The notes beneath the pieces were generated by a model that saw nothing but the letters and a program-made list of their open reading frames with translations, was not told where the DNA came from and searched no databases. Made by a program: the position numbers and the translations under genes. Of a stretch of 64,000 nt of DNA, positions 36,338 through 48,350 are shown one piece after another. Source of the stretch: Agromyces tardus. Its GTDB lineage: Bacteria > Actinomycetota > Actinomycetes > Actinomycetales > Microbacteriaceae. The stretch covers positions 1 to 64,000 of the forward strand of contig NZ_RHHB01000008.1 in assembly GCF_003710805.1 (NCBI RefSeq), read 5' to 3'. Each line of letters starts with the position of its first letter. Within the stretch, counting starts at the first letter, position 1.

Positions 36338-38476
36338 ATGACCGACTACACGAAGATCGACTTCTCCGCGCTCACGGCCATGTCCGACGACGAGGTCGTC
36401 ACGCATTCGTACGTGCGCGACGTGCCGCTGTCGGAGGGCCGCACGCTCGCCCTCCTCACGCTCGACAACGGGCGCGACCACACCCGGCCGAACACGCTCG
36501 GCCCCGCCACGCTGATCGAGTACGGGAAGACGCTCGACACCCTCGCAGAGCGCGCCGCGCGCGGCGAGATCCACGCGGTCGCCGTCACGGGCAAGCCGTT
36601 CATCCTCGCGGCCGGCGCCGACCTCTCGAAGGTCTCCGAGATCCCGAGCCGCGAGGTCGCGCTGCGAATGGGACAGCTCGGACACCACGTGCTCGGCAAG
36701 CTGTCGGAGCTCGGCGTGCCGTCGTTCGCCTTCGTCAACGGACTCGCCCTGGGCGGCGGCGTCGAGATCGCACTCCACGCCGACTACCGCACGGTCGACG
36801 CGTCGGTGCCGGCGTTCGCGTTGCCCGAGGTGTTCCTCGGCCTCATCCCCGGCTGGGGCGGCGCGACCCTGCTGCCGAACCTCATCGGCATCGAGAACGC
36901 GCTCAAGGTCGTCGTCGAGAACCCGCTCAAGCAGAACCGCATGCTCAAGGCGCAGGAGGTGCTCGACCTCGGCATCGCCGACGTGATGTTCCCCTCGGTG
37001 AACTACCTCGAGGACTCCATCCGCTGGGCCGACGGCGTCGTCTCCGGCCGCATCAAGGTGAAGCGGCCGAACGAACCCGGCAAGGTCGAGCGTCTCGTCA
37101 AGTGGGACGCGGCGATCGGCATCGCCCGCAAGATGCTGCAGAGCCGCATCGGCACCGTGCCCCGGTCTCCCTACGTCGCGCTCGACCTGCTCAAGGCCGC
37201 GAAGAGCGGCACGAGGGCCGAGGGCTTCGAGCGTGAGGATGCCGCGCTCGCGGACCTCATCGCAGGCGATCAGTTCCACGCATCCGTCTACGCCTTCAAC
37301 CTCGTGCAGAAGCGCGCGAAGCGGCCCGCGGGCGCGCCCGATAAGGCGCTCGCGAAGCCCGTCACGAAGGTCGGCGTGCTCGGCGCCGGCTACATGGCGA
37401 GCCAGTTCGCCCTGCTGTTCCTGCGCCGCCTGCAGGTGCCGGTCGTCATCACCGACATCGACCAGGCGCGCGTCGACAAGGGCGTCGCCTCCATCACGGG
37501 CGAGGTCGACAAGCTCCTCGAGAAGGGCCGCATCTCGCCCGACGAGGCGAACCGCCTGAAGGCCCTCGTCACGGGCACGACCGACAAGGCCGACTTCGCG
37601 GACTGCGACTGGGTCATCGAGGCCGTCTTCGAGGAGCTCGCGATCAAGCAGGACGTGTTCGCCGAGGTCGAGCGGTACATCTCGCCCGAGGCCGTGCTCG
37701 CCACGAACACCTCCTCGCTCTCGGTGGAGCAGATCGGCGCGAAGCTGCAGCACCCCGAGCGCGTCGTCGGCTTCCACTTCTTCACGCCGGTCGCGGTGAT
37801 GCCGCTCATCGAGGTCGTCAAGACCCCGGCGACGGATGACGCGACGCTCTCGACCGCGATGGTCACCGCCGCGAAGCTGAAGAAGAACGCGGTGATCACG
37901 GCGGACACGCCCGGCTTCGTCGTGAACCGCCTCCTCGCCGTGCTCCTCGGCGAGGCGATGCGCGCGGTCGATGAGGGCACGTCGTTCCAGACCGTCGACG
38001 AGGCCATCGCGCCGCTCGGCCTCCCGATGGCGCCCTCGGCGCTCCTCGACCTCGTGGGCCTCACGGTCGGCGCGCATGTGCTCGACACGCACCACGCGGC
38101 CTTCCCCGACCGCTTCTACCGCTCGGAGAACCTGCACAAGCTGGCCGAGTACGGCACCCTGCTCGAGAAGGACGACAAGGGCAGGGTCAAGGGCTTCGAC
38201 AAGGACGCCCTGAAGATCGTGTCGGGCGGCACGAACCCGTCGACGGCCGAGGACATCCTCGTCCGCCTGCAGGACGGCCTCGCCCGCGAGACGAAGCTCA
38301 TGCTCGACGACCAGGTCGTCGCCGCTGCCGAGGACATCGACCTCTGCATGATCCTCGGCGCCGGATTCCCTTTCCAGATGGGCGGCCTCACGCCCTACCT
38401 CGACCGGGTCGGCGCGAGCGAGCGCGTGTTCGGCGACACGTTCCACCACCCGCCCGTGACGGGCATCGACGCCTGA
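36338..38476 (+). CDS. fadB: Fatty-acid oxidation multifunctional protein: enoyl-CoA hydratase / 3-hydroxyacyl-CoA dehydrogenase
   Basis: The 712-residue fusion has an N-terminal crotonase domain (AVTGKPFILAAGADLSKV, oxyanion loop; GLALGGGVEIALHADYRT) with the distal catalytic region FALPEVFLGLIPGWGG. A central NAD-binding domain follows (VGVLGAGYMASQFALLF at about 345) with FHFFTPVAVMPLIEVV and NTSSLSVEQI. Two C-terminal 3HCDH domains end in AAEDIDLCMILGAGFPFQMGG. It performs steps 2 and 3 of beta-oxidation, passing product to FadA. A strong terminator follows. Confidence 0.96.
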   Translation: MTDYTKIDFSALTAMSDDEVVTHSYVRDVPLSEGRTLALLTLDNGRDHTRPNTLGPATLIEYGKTLDTLAERAARGEIHAVAVTGKPFILAAGADLSKVSEIPSREVALRMGQLGHHVLGKLSELGVPSFAFVNGLALGGGVEIALHADYRTVDASVPAFALPEVFLGLIPGWGGATLLPNLIGIENALKVVVENPLKQNRMLKAQEVLDLGIADVMFPSVNYLEDSIRWADGVVSGRIKVKRPNEPGKVERLVKWDAAIGIARKMLQSRIGTVPRSPYVALDLLKAAKSGTRAEGFEREDAALADLIAGDQFHASVYAFNLVQKRAKRPAGAPDKALAKPVTKVGVLGAGYMASQFALLFLRRLQVPVVITDIDQARVDKGVASITGEVDKLLEKGRISPDEANRLKALVTGTTDKADFADCDWVIEAVFEELAIKQDVFAEVERYISPEAVLATNTSSLSVEQIGAKLQHPERVVGFHFFTPVAVMPLIEVVKTPATDDATLSTAMVTAAKLKKNAVITADTPGFVVNRLLAVLLGEAMRAVDEGTSFQTVDEAIAPLGLPMAPSALLDLVGLTVGAHVLDTHHAAFPDRFYRSENLHKLAEYGTLLEKDDKGRVKGFDKDALKIVSGGTNPSTAEDILVRLQDGLARETKLMLDDQVVAAAEDIDLCMILGAGFPFQMGGLTPYLDRVGASERVFGDTFHHPPVTGIDA

Positions 38477-38494
38477 TCCACCGCGACGCCCACG

Positions 38495-38528
38495 CGAGCG
38501 GCCCTCGACGGATGTCGGGGGCCGCTCG
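38495..38528 (+). terminator. Terminator of fadA-fadB
   Basis: CGAGCGGCCC (38495-38504) pairs perfectly with GGGCCGCTCG (38519-38528), 18 nt past the fadB stop. The next gene's -10 box begins immediately after the stem. Confidence 0.75.
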
Positions 38529-38540
38529 TACGTTTGCGTG

Positions 38541-39071
38541 ATGACCAAGATCCAGTACTACGTCGCCTCCACGCTCGACGGCTTCATCGCCGACGAGCAC
38601 GACGGGCTCGAATGGCTGCTCCAGTTCGGCATGGACGACTTCGAAGGGCACTACGAACGCTTCTTCGCCGAGGTCGGCGCGCTCGTGCTCGGCGCCACCA
38701 CCTACGAGTGGGTGCTGCGCGAGGGCGGCGGCTGGCCCTACGGGTCGGTGCCCACGTGGGTGCTCACGCACCGCGAGCTCGAGTCGCCCGACGGCGCCGA
38801 CATCCGCTTCGCCTCGGGCGACATCGCGCCCATCGCCGATGCCGCCGTCGCCGCCGCCGCGGGGCGCAACGTCTGGGTCGTCGGCGGCGGGCCGGTCGCG
38901 GCGCAGTTCCTCGCGGCGGGCCGGCTCGACGAGCTGCTCGTCACCTACATGCCCGTGGCGCTCGGGCGCGGGCGGCCGCTGCTGCCGGTGCGGGCGGTCA
39001 CGCCGCCGCTCGAGCTCACCGGCGTCACGAGGCTCGGCGATGCCGTCGAGCACGTCTACCGCATCGGGTGA
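38541..39071 (+). CDS. Dihydrofolate reductase / RibD C-terminal-like reductase
   Basis: The 176-residue protein begins KIQYYVASTLDGFIADEHDGLEWLLQF and has the family nucleotide-binding loop VWVVGGGPVAAQFLAAGRLDELLVTYMPVALGRGRPLLP. It is one of the many orphan DHFR-like reductases of actinobacteria; the substrate is unknown, and it is unlikely to be the housekeeping FolA. TACGTT (38529-38534) ends 6 nt before the ATG with no ribosome binding site, the leaderless pattern. Confidence 0.9.
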   Translation: MTKIQYYVASTLDGFIADEHDGLEWLLQFGMDDFEGHYERFFAEVGALVLGATTYEWVLREGGGWPYGSVPTWVLTHRELESPDGADIRFASGDIAPIADAAVAAAAGRNVWVVGGGPVAAQFLAAGRLDELLVTYMPVALGRGRPLLPVRAVTPPLELTGVTRLGDAVEHVYRIG

Positions 39072-39171
39072 GGGCGGCACGCGACATCCGCTCGCGCGAG
39101 CCGTCGGCGCAGCCGCCGTGAGGTGGCAGCGCGGGAAGACGGCGACGCGGCCGGGTGGTCGCGAATCGAGG

Positions 39172-41115
39172 TCAGACCCGCTGCTGCGGGCTCGAGCCGG
39201 CCGGCAGGTCGGCGCCCGCGTTGCGGGCGTGCGGCAGCTTGCTGCCCAGCACCATCGCAGTGACGTCGCGCGCGATGTGCTGCGGTGTGAGCCCGACGCG
39301 TTCGAGGATGTCGCCGCGCGACCCGTGATCGAGGAACTCGTCGGGCAGGCCGATCTCGGTCACCGCGGTGTCGACGCCCGCCTCGCGGAGATCCTGCCGG
39401 ATGCGGGTGCCGATGCCGCCCACGCGGATGCCGTCTTCGATGCTCACGACGATGCGGTACTCGGCCGAGAGGTCGACGACGCTGCGCGGCACCGGGACGA
39501 CCCAGCGCGGGTCGACGACGGTCGCGCCGATTCCCTGCGCCTCGAGGCGCTGCGCGACCTCGAGGCCGATGCCCGCCATCGGGCCGACCGTGACGAGCAG
39601 CACGTCCTTGCGCTCGGATTCGGCGAGCACGTCGACGCCGTCGTCGAGGCGGCGCACGGCGTCGTACTCGGTGCCGACGGTGCCCTTCGGGAACCGCAGC
39701 ACGGTGGGCGCGTCGTCGACGGCGACCGCCTCGCCGAGTTCCTCCACGAGCCGCACCGAGTCGCGCGGCGCGGCGATGCGGATGCCCGGCACCACCTGGA
39801 GGATCGACAGGTCCCACACGCCGTGGTGGCTCGGCCCGTCGGGCCCGGTCACGCCGGCGCGATCGAGCACGAAGGTGACGCCCGCCTTGTGCAGCGCGAC
39901 ATCCATGAGCACCTGGTCGAACGCACGGTTGATGAACGTGGCGTAGACGGCGACCACGGGATGGAGTCCGCCGAACGCGAGGCCGGCCGCCGAGGTGGCG
40001 GCGTGCTGCTCGGCGATGCCGACGTCGAACACGCGGCTCGGGAAGCGCTCGGCCATGCGGTGCAGGCCGGTGGGCCGGAGCATGGCTGCGGTGATGCCCA
40101 CGAGGCGCGGGTTCTGCTCGGCCAGCGAGACGAGTTCGTCGGCGAACACGCCCGTCCACGACGGCGCCGACGAAGTCTCGAGCGATTCGCCGGTCTCGGG
40201 GTCGATCTGCCCGACGGCGTGGAACTGGTCGGCCGCGTCGCGGCGGGCGGGCTCGTAGCCACGGCCCTTCTCGGTGATCGCGTGCACGATGACCGGCGCG
40301 CCGTACGACTTCGCCTGACGGAGCGCCGCTTCGACGGCGTGCTCGTCGTGCCCGTCGACCGGGCCGATGTACTTGATGTCGAGGTTCGAGTAGAGCGCCT
40401 CGTTGCCGCTGAACCGGCTGAGGAAGCCGTGCAGGCCGCCGCGCACGCCGCGGTAGAACGCGCGGCCCGGCGAACCGAGCTTGTCGAACGCCCGGCTGCT
40501 GCTCTCGTGGAGCGAGCGGTAGCTCGGCCGGGTGCGCACCGAGCTCAGGAAGCGCGCCATGCCGCCGATCGTGGGGGCGTACGAGCGTCCGTTGTCGTTG
40601 ACGATGACCACGAGGTTGCGCGTGTTGTCGTCGGAGATGTTGTTCAGTGCCTCCCACGTCATGCCGCCGGTGAGGGCGCCGTCGCCCACGACCGCGACGA
40701 CGTGGCGATCGCCCTGCCCCGTCATCTCGAACGCCTTCGAGATGCCGTCGGCCCACGAGAGCGAGCTCGACGCGTGCGAGCTCTCGACGACGTCGTGCAC
40801 GGACTCGGAGCGCTGCGGATAGCCGGCGAGACCCCCGGTCGTGCGCAGCGACGACAGGTCGCGACGACCCGTGAGCAGCTTGTGCACGTACGACTGGTGA
40901 CCGGTGTCGAAGACGATCGCATCACGGGGCGAATCGAAGACCCGGTGGATCGCGATCGTGAGCTCGACGACGCCCAGGTTCGGGCCGAGGTGTCCGCCCG
41001 TCTTCGACACGGATGCCACGAGGTACTCGCGCACCTCCCGGGCGAGCTGCTCGAGCTGCTCAGGGCTCAACGCGTCGAGGTCGCGTGGTCCGGAGATGGT
41101 CTCGAGCAGTGTCAT
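39172..41115 (-). CDS. dxs: 1-Deoxy-D-xylulose-5-phosphate synthase
   Basis: The 647-residue thiamine-diphosphate enzyme opens the non-mevalonate isoprenoid pathway. It shows the N-terminal GGHLGPNLGVVELTIAIHRVF, DTGHQSYVHKLLTGR, the ThDP motif GDGALTGGMTWEALNN, and the transketolase-like part FDVGIAEQHAATSAAGLA. I start at MTLLETISGP (41115), not at the longer ORF start. It lies downstream of acnA but behind a terminator and its own -10 box. Confidence 0.97.
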   Translation of the reverse strand: MTLLETISGPRDLDALSPEQLEQLAREVREYLVASVSKTGGHLGPNLGVVELTIAIHRVFDSPRDAIVFDTGHQSYVHKLLTGRRDLSSLRTTGGLAGYPQRSESVHDVVESSHASSSLSWADGISKAFEMTGQGDRHVVAVVGDGALTGGMTWEALNNISDDNTRNLVVIVNDNGRSYAPTIGGMARFLSSVRTRPSYRSLHESSSRAFDKLGSPGRAFYRGVRGGLHGFLSRFSGNEALYSNLDIKYIGPVDGHDEHAVEAALRQAKSYGAPVIVHAITEKGRGYEPARRDAADQFHAVGQIDPETGESLETSSAPSWTGVFADELVSLAEQNPRLVGITAAMLRPTGLHRMAERFPSRVFDVGIAEQHAATSAAGLAFGGLHPVVAVYATFINRAFDQVLMDVALHKAGVTFVLDRAGVTGPDGPSHHGVWDLSILQVVPGIRIAAPRDSVRLVEELGEAVAVDDAPTVLRFPKGTVGTEYDAVRRLDDGVDVLAESERKDVLLVTVGPMAGIGLEVAQRLEAQGIGATVVDPRWVVPVPRSVVDLSAEYRIVVSIEDGIRVGGIGTRIRQDLREAGVDTAVTEIGLPDEFLDHGSRGDILERVGLTPQHIARDVTAMVLGSKLPHARNAGADLPAGSSPQQRV

Positions 41116-41163
41116 CCGGAGCCGCCTTCCACCCTGCCCCCGGGTGGGGCGAGGCACCCACCG

Positions 41164-41169
41164 ATTCTA
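41164..41169 (-). promoter_or_regulatory. -10 box of dxs
   Basis: The minus strand reads TAGAAT (five of six), about 49 nt upstream of the dxs ATG and just past the acnA terminator. GGAAGG lies before the start codon. No -35 consensus is seen. Confidence 0.5.
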
Positions 41170-41215
41170 CGCGACGCCCCCTGGACGCTCCCCCAGCGAT
41201 GCGCCGTAACGCGAA

Positions 41216-41250
41216 CGGCGGGGCCGGGCTCACCGAGCCCGGCCCCGCCG
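41216..41250 (-). terminator. Strong terminator of acnA
   Basis: A 16-bp perfect stem (41216-41231 with 41235-41250; core CGGGGCCGGGCT/AGCCCGGCCCCG) closes on a 3-nt ACC loop, 14 nt after the acnA stop. It separates acnA from dxs. Confidence 0.85.
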
Positions 41251-41264
41251 TCGTGCCGGATCGC

Positions 41265-44075
<2,811 letters not shown>

Positions 44076-44205
44076 GATGTCCTCTCCTTCGCGGATGCCG
44101 CCGACAACCGGGGCGGCACTTGAACCCATTCGTCAGACACGGGGCCGTCGCTGCAAGGGTAACCGAAGCCACCTGCGACGGACAGCCTCCGCACCGGGTG
44201 CGGAT

Positions 44206-44225
44206 TTATCTCGACGTCGAGATAA
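44206..44225. promoter_or_regulatory. Perfect 20-bp palindrome, probable operator of acnA
   Basis: TTATCTCGAC/GTCGAGATAA is a perfect inverted repeat of two 10-bp arms without spacer, between DUF3159 and acnA. On the minus strand TAGAGT directly precedes it, and TAAATC directly overlaps its far end. A bound protein would therefore cover the acnA transcription start. The protein is not identifiable here. Confidence 0.7.
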
Positions 44226-44230
44226 CTCTA

Positions 44231-45040
44231 TCACTCGCGGCGGCGCTCGGCTGCGGGGTACACGGCGCGCACCAGCAGCCACGAGAACACGAGGGCGAGC
44301 GCGTAGAGCGGCACCCCCATGAGGAGCCGCGTGGCGCCCAGCGCCTCGACGTTCCCGGCGAAGTAGAAGGGCAACTGCACCGCGAGACGCGCGACGAACA
44401 GCCCGAGCCAGATGAGGGTGAGCAGCTGCATCGCACGGTACTTGCGGCGGTCGCGCTTCCATGCGGTGCCGTCGCCCATGAGGAACCCGACGACGAGCCC
44501 GATCAGGGGCCAGCCGACGAGCAGCGACACGAGCATCGCCGTGCCGTAGGCGGCATTGGTGTAGAAGCCGAGCACGTAGTTGTCCTCCGCGCGCCCCGTC
44601 CAGAGCGCGAGGGCAGCGGATGCCGCGACGCCGATCAGTCCCGCGATGGCCTGTGTCGGCTGGCTCCGCGCCGCGAGCCGTACGACCGTGAACACGACGG
44701 CGAGCCCGAGCGAGGCGACGAGCGCCCAGACGAGCTCACGCGTGAACGTGTAGACGAGCAGGAACACGACGCCGGGCACGATCGCCTCGGCGAGCCCGCG
44801 GATTCCGCCCAGTGCCGCGAGGAGGTCGCGACCGCTCAGCGCCTCGTCTCGCGCGAGGCTGCCCAGCCCCGCTCGCTCGGCGGCGGCCGCGAGCTGTCGC
44901 CCGAGGTCCGCGGCCTGGTCGGGCGCCTCCGAATGCGGCTCGCTGCCGGCGGCCTCGCCGGATGCGGGCAGGTCGACCGCGTCCGGGTCACCGGGCACGA
45001 CGGGATCGCGCTCCGCGTCACGCGGCTCCGCGTCGGACAT
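44231..45040 (-). CDS. DUF3159 family membrane protein
   Basis: The 269-residue protein has a disordered acidic N-terminus (1-60), an amphipathic segment, then six helices from about 95 onward (AIVPGVVFLLVYTF, LVWALVASLGLAVVFTVV, AIAGLIGVAASAALALW, AMLVSLLVGWPLIGLVVGFL and two more). KRDRRKYRAMQLLTLIWLGLFVARLAVQLPFY is typical of DUF3159. Function unknown. It follows DUF3710 by 8 nt in the dut-DUF3710-DUF3159 group. Confidence 0.92.
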   Translation of the reverse strand: MSDAEPRDAERDPVVPGDPDAVDLPASGEAAGSEPHSEAPDQAADLGRQLAAAAERAGLGSLARDEALSGRDLLAALGGIRGLAEAIVPGVVFLLVYTFTRELVWALVASLGLAVVFTVVRLAARSQPTQAIAGLIGVAASAALALWTGRAEDNYVLGFYTNAAYGTAMLVSLLVGWPLIGLVVGFLMGDGTAWKRDRRKYRAMQLLTLIWLGLFVARLAVQLPFYFAGNVEALGATRLLMGVPLYALALVFSWLLVRAVYPAAERRRE

Positions 45041-45048
45041 CCGCACGC

Positions 45049-45669
45049 CTAGGCGACGGGTCCGCCGGCGGAGGTCGCCGGCATCCGGAGCGGAATCAGG
45101 TCGCGCGGCGGCATCGGGGTGGCACCGCGCACCACGACGATGGAACGGAACAGGTCCTCGACCTGCTCGGCCGCCTTGGGATCGACGGCGGCCTCGCCCG
45201 CGATGACGCCGCGCAGGAACCAGCGCGGGCCGTCGACGCCGATGAAGCGGGCGAGGCGCATCTGGCCCGGGGTGCCGTCGGCGGTCGCGACCGGGATCTG
45301 CGCGAGCAGCTCGGGTCCGAACGCTCCCTCGCGCACCGTGGTGGTGCCGCCCTGGCGCGCGATCTGGTCGGCGATCTGGGCGCGGATCTCGTGCCAGAGG
45401 CCGCTCGAGCGGGGAGCCGCGAACGGCTGCACCTGCAGCGTGGAGTTGGCGTAGTCGAGTCCGATCGCCACGACGCGCTTCGTGCCCTCCTCGACCTCGA
45501 GGCGCAGGTGCAGGCCCTCCCGCGGGAGCACCTTCACTCCGCCGAGGTCGACGTAGGGACGCACCGGGTTCGCCTCGGACTCGTCGAGCGGCCCGTTCGC
45601 CGCACGGTCGGCCGGAGCCGACTTGGGGTGGTCGACGGGGGTGTCGTCGATGTTCTCGATGTCGCTCAC
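45049..45669 (-). CDS. DUF3710 family protein
   Basis: The 206-residue protein has an acidic leader followed by [65 protein letters not shown], the DUF3710 core, and ends IPLRMP. Function unknown; it always travels with dut in Actinobacteria. It starts at GTG overlapping the dut stop by 4 nt (GTGA). Confidence 0.93.
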   Translation of the reverse strand: MSDIENIDDTPVDHPKSAPADRAANGPLDESEANPVRPYVDLGGVKVLPREGLHLRLEVEEGTKRVVAIGLDYANSTLQVQPFAAPRSSGLWHEIRAQIADQIARQGGTTTVREGAFGPELLAQIPVATADGTPGQMRLARFIGVDGPRWFLRGVIAGEAAVDPKAAEQVEDLFRSIVVVRGATPMPPRDLIPLRMPATSAGGPVA

Positions 45670-46127
45670 GCGTGCACTCCTGACTTGTGTCCTTCACCGA
45701 ATCCGGTGGAACCGAATCCCCCCTCGCCGCGCTGGCTGCCCGGAAGTCGTTCGACCTCGACGAAGCGCGCACGGCTGACCGGCATCACGACCAGCTGCGC
45801 GATGCGATCGCCCGCCTCGATGCGGTACGGCTCGGTCGCGTCGGTGTTGAGGAGCGCGACCTTGATCTCGCCGCGATAGCCCGCGTCGACGGTGCCCGGT
45901 GCGTTCACGATCGTGAGGCCGTGCTTGAAGGCGAGCCCCGACCGCGGGACGACGAAAGCGACGTAGCCGTCGGGCAGCGCGATCGCGACGCCCGTGCCGA
46001 CGGTGGCGCGCTGGCCCGGCTGCAGTTCGACCGCCTCGGCGGCGTGCAGGTCCGCGCCCGCATCGCCCGGGTGGGCGTAGGCGGGGAGGCGGTCTGCCGT
46101 GATCAGGACGTCGACGGATTCGGTCAC
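45666..46127 (-). CDS. dut: dUTP diphosphatase
   Basis: The 153-residue trimeric-type dUTPase carries motif 1 [11 protein letters not shown], motif 2 [13 protein letters not shown], motif 3 [16 protein letters not shown], motif 4 [12 protein letters not shown] and motif 5 [11 protein letters not shown]. It removes dUTP and supplies dUMP. The start is GTG 46127; the longer ORF upstream is Arg-rich shadow. TACCCT (46134-46139) ends 6 nt before the GTG, the leaderless pattern. Confidence 0.96.
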   Translation of the reverse strand: MTESVDVLITADRLPAYAHPGDAGADLHAAEAVELQPGQRATVGTGVAIALPDGYVAFVVPRSGLAFKHGLTIVNAPGTVDAGYRGEIKVALLNTDATEPYRIEAGDRIAQLVVMPVSRARFVEVERLPGSQRGEGGFGSTGFGEGHKSGVHA

Positions 46128-46165
46128 TGTTCGAGGGTAGTGCAGAAGTCTGGTCTGATAGATCC

Positions 46166-46630
46166 ATGCCCGACTACCGCGAGCGGCTGTGGCCGTCGCC
46201 CTGGATCTACATCTCGAGCCTGCTGCTGGTTCCCGCCAGCATCCTCGTGCTCGCTCCCGTCTCACTCCCCGCCGGCATCGTGACCGGGGTGGTCCTCTAC
46301 CTCGCCGTGGTGGGCTCGCTGTCGCTCACCGCTCCGGTCATCGAGGTCGTCGACGGGCGCCTACGTGCCGGCCGGGCGCAGATCCCGCTCGAGCAGACGG
46401 GAGCGGCCTACGGCGCCGACGGCGACGCCGCGCGCATCGAGCGCGGCACCGGCCTCGACGTGCGCGCGTTCCTCGTGATCCGGGGCTGGGTCCACGGCGT
46501 CACGCGCATTCCGGTCACGGACCCGGCGGATCCCACGCCCTACTGGCTCGTGTCGAGCCGCCGGCCCAACGAATTGGCCGCCGCGATCAACGGATCGCGA
46601 CGGCCTCGTGGTGTGGAGCGTGCGGACTAG
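46166..46630 (+). CDS. DUF3093 family membrane protein
   Basis: The 154-residue protein begins [49 protein letters not shown], two adjacent helices with the short conserved [10 protein letters not shown] opening. A small cytoplasmic domain follows with [46 protein letters not shown]. Function unknown. It is divergent from dut and convergent (4-nt overlap) with DUF4193. Confidence 0.93.
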   Translation: MPDYRERLWPSPWIYISSLLLVPASILVLAPVSLPAGIVTGVVLYLAVVGSLSLTAPVIEVVDGRLRAGRAQIPLEQTGAAYGADGDAARIERGTGLDVRAFLVIRGWVHGVTRIPVTDPADPTPYWLVSSRRPNELAAAINGSRRPRGVERAD

Positions 46631-46920
46631 GCCGCGCACTCCAGGCAGATCGGACCGAGCTTGGTCTCGTGGTCGATCTGCGAGCGGTGCTTCACGAGGA
46701 AGCAGTTCACACAGGTGAACTCGTCCGCCTGGGGCGGAAGCACGACGACGTCGAGTTCGACGTCGGAGAGATCAGCGCCGGCCAGGTCGAAGCTGCCGGG
46801 GTTGTCGGCGTCCTCGACGTCGACGACACCGGACATCTTGTCGGGGACGCGCTCCTTGAGGGCCTCGATCGACTCGGAGTCGTCTTCGGTCTTCCGCGGT
46901 GCGTCGTAATCCGTTGCCAT
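46627..46920 (-). CDS. DUF4193 family protein, probable zinc ribbon
   Basis: The 97-residue protein has an acidic N-terminal half (ATDYDAPRKTEDDSESIEALKERVPD) and a C-terminal pair of C-x2-C motifs (FTCVNCFLVKHRSQI and GPICLECA), suggesting one bound zinc. Function unknown; it is near-universal in Actinobacteria. It is divergent from sepH across a less GC-rich 195-nt gap. Confidence 0.93.
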   Translation of the reverse strand: MATDYDAPRKTEDDSESIEALKERVPDKMSGVVDVEDADNPGSFDLAGADLSDVELDVVVLPPQADEFTCVNCFLVKHRSQIDHETKLGPICLECAA

Positions 46921-47115
46921 TCCCATCCATTTCCTCATTGCCGAAGATTCGGCGGGCACAGTCTGCACTAAAACAAGTGCGTTAGCAAACCAATTGGCCG
47001 GCGCCGTCGAACCTGTGGAATGCACAACTTCCGGCACGCCCGGCCTATTCCCGGCGGCACCGAAGACGGCATGGCATCCTTGGGCGGAGACGAAGGCACG
47101 GAAGGGCTTCTCGCG
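46921..47115. promoter_or_regulatory. DUF4193 / sepH intergenic region
   Basis: This is the least GC-rich stretch nearby. It contains GCACT-AAAACA-AGTGC, an inverted repeat with 5-bp arms at about 46973-46988, and the palindrome CCAATTGG near 46991. On the minus strand TTTTAGT could be a -10 for DUF4193. GAAGGG at 47101-47106 serves as the sepH ribosome binding site. Confidence 0.4.
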
Positions 47116-48216
47116 ATGCAGGAACTGAAGGTAATCGGAGTCGAGAACGGCGCGTTGCTCGCGGCGTCCGAGGACGGCGCACGCTTCCGGATCGAGATCG
47201 ACGAGGTGCTCCAGTCGCGCATCCGCCAGGCTCAGCCAGAGCAGCACACCGGTCCGAGGCTGTCGCCACGCGAGGTGCAGTCCCACATCCGCTCCGGGCT
47301 GTCCGCCGAGGACGTCGCCGAACTCACGGGCGCGTCCGTCGACTACATCCGCCGATTCGAGGGTCCGGTGCTCGCCGAGCGCGAGCACGTGATCACCTCG
47401 GCGCTCGCGGTGCCCGTGCACGTCCCCGCCGACATGGAGGCGGGCGATGAGCCCACCTCGTTCGGCACGGTCGTGCGCGAGCGCCTCGCGAAACTCGGCG
47501 CCCACGGGGAGCGCTGGGCGAGCTGGAAGGACGAGGAGCGCGGCTGGATCGTCAAGCTCGAGTTCACGGCCGACGGCATCGACCACGACGCCAGATGGGG
47601 CTTCGAGCCGCGCAAGCAGTCGTTGCATCCGCAGAACTCCGAGGCCATGACGCTGTCGCAGCACGGCGAGGTCAAGGGCGGACTCATCCCCCGGCTGCGC
47701 GCCGTCGGCCCCGAATCCGAGGAGTCCCGCTTCGACAGCGGGGCGTTCACCTTCGACGAGCCCGAGGGCGACGACAACGACACCGCCCCGCAGATCGAGG
47801 TGCTGCCCTACGCCCGCAGCACTCCCTCGGTCTCGAGCCCTGCCGCTGCGCGGGCCGCGATCAAGCGGGCCGACGAACCCGCGCCCTCGACCGGCGAGAC
47901 CGCCGACCTGCTCGAGGCGCTCCGGCGGCGCCGCGGCGAGCGGGAGGCCGCCACCGGCGAGCAGGAGCGGCTCCCCCAGCCCACCGCGCTGAATCCGGTG
48001 CTGCGCCATGAGCCCAGCCCTCCCCCTCCGGTTCCCACCGCCGCCGCGCCCGAACCGCAGCCGACCGCCGAGGAGCCGCCCGGCTCCGCCGCACGCGCAC
48101 TCTGGGGCGGCAAGTCCGCGACCGGGCCGGTGAGCCGTGCCAAGAAGGGCCGCGCGTCGATGCCGAGCTGGGATGAGATCGTCTTCGGCGCCCGCACCGA
48201 CGACGACCTGGCCTGA
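47116..48216 (+). CDS. sepH: Septation protein SepH (DUF3071)
   Basis: The 366-residue protein has the SepH N-terminal domain with a helix-turn-helix-like motif (RLSPREVQSHIRSGLSAEDVAELTGASVDYIRRFEGPVLAEREHVI, about 50-95). A linker then leads to a conserved domain (GERWASWKDEERGWIVKLEFTADGIDHDARWGFEPRKQSLHPQN). The C-terminal third is disordered, Pro/Glu-rich, and ends in a basic patch plus MPSWDEIVFGARTDDD, a short conserved tail. In Streptomyces SepH binds FtsZ and stimulates its assembly. The start at 47116 leaves GAAGGG 9 nt upstream. Confidence 0.94.
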   Translation: MQELKVIGVENGALLAASEDGARFRIEIDEVLQSRIRQAQPEQHTGPRLSPREVQSHIRSGLSAEDVAELTGASVDYIRRFEGPVLAEREHVITSALAVPVHVPADMEAGDEPTSFGTVVRERLAKLGAHGERWASWKDEERGWIVKLEFTADGIDHDARWGFEPRKQSLHPQNSEAMTLSQHGEVKGGLIPRLRAVGPESEESRFDSGAFTFDEPEGDDNDTAPQIEVLPYARSTPSVSSPAAARAAIKRADEPAPSTGETADLLEALRRRRGEREAATGEQERLPQPTALNPVLRHEPSPPPPVPTAAAPEPQPTAEEPPGSAARALWGGKSATGPVSRAKKGRASMPSWDEIVFGARTDDDLA

Positions 48217-48287
48217 CACCGCCGTTCCGCCTCGCCGCCGCGCAGTGCGTCGCGCGGCGGTTCGTCGCGCCCCTGGCCACCTCACGA

Positions 48288-48314
48288 GAGCGGATGCCTC
48301 CGCGGCATCCGCTC
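48288..48314 (+). terminator. sepH terminator made of an inverted repeat-motif pair
   Basis: GAGCGGATGCC (48288-48298) pairs perfectly with GGCATCCGCTC (48304-48314) around a 5-nt loop, about 70 nt past the sepH stop. The right arm overlaps a full motif copy (48302-48310). Confidence 0.65.
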
Positions 48315-48350
48315 GGAGGATCGCCCCTCGTCCGGCGTGCCCGCGGGTGC

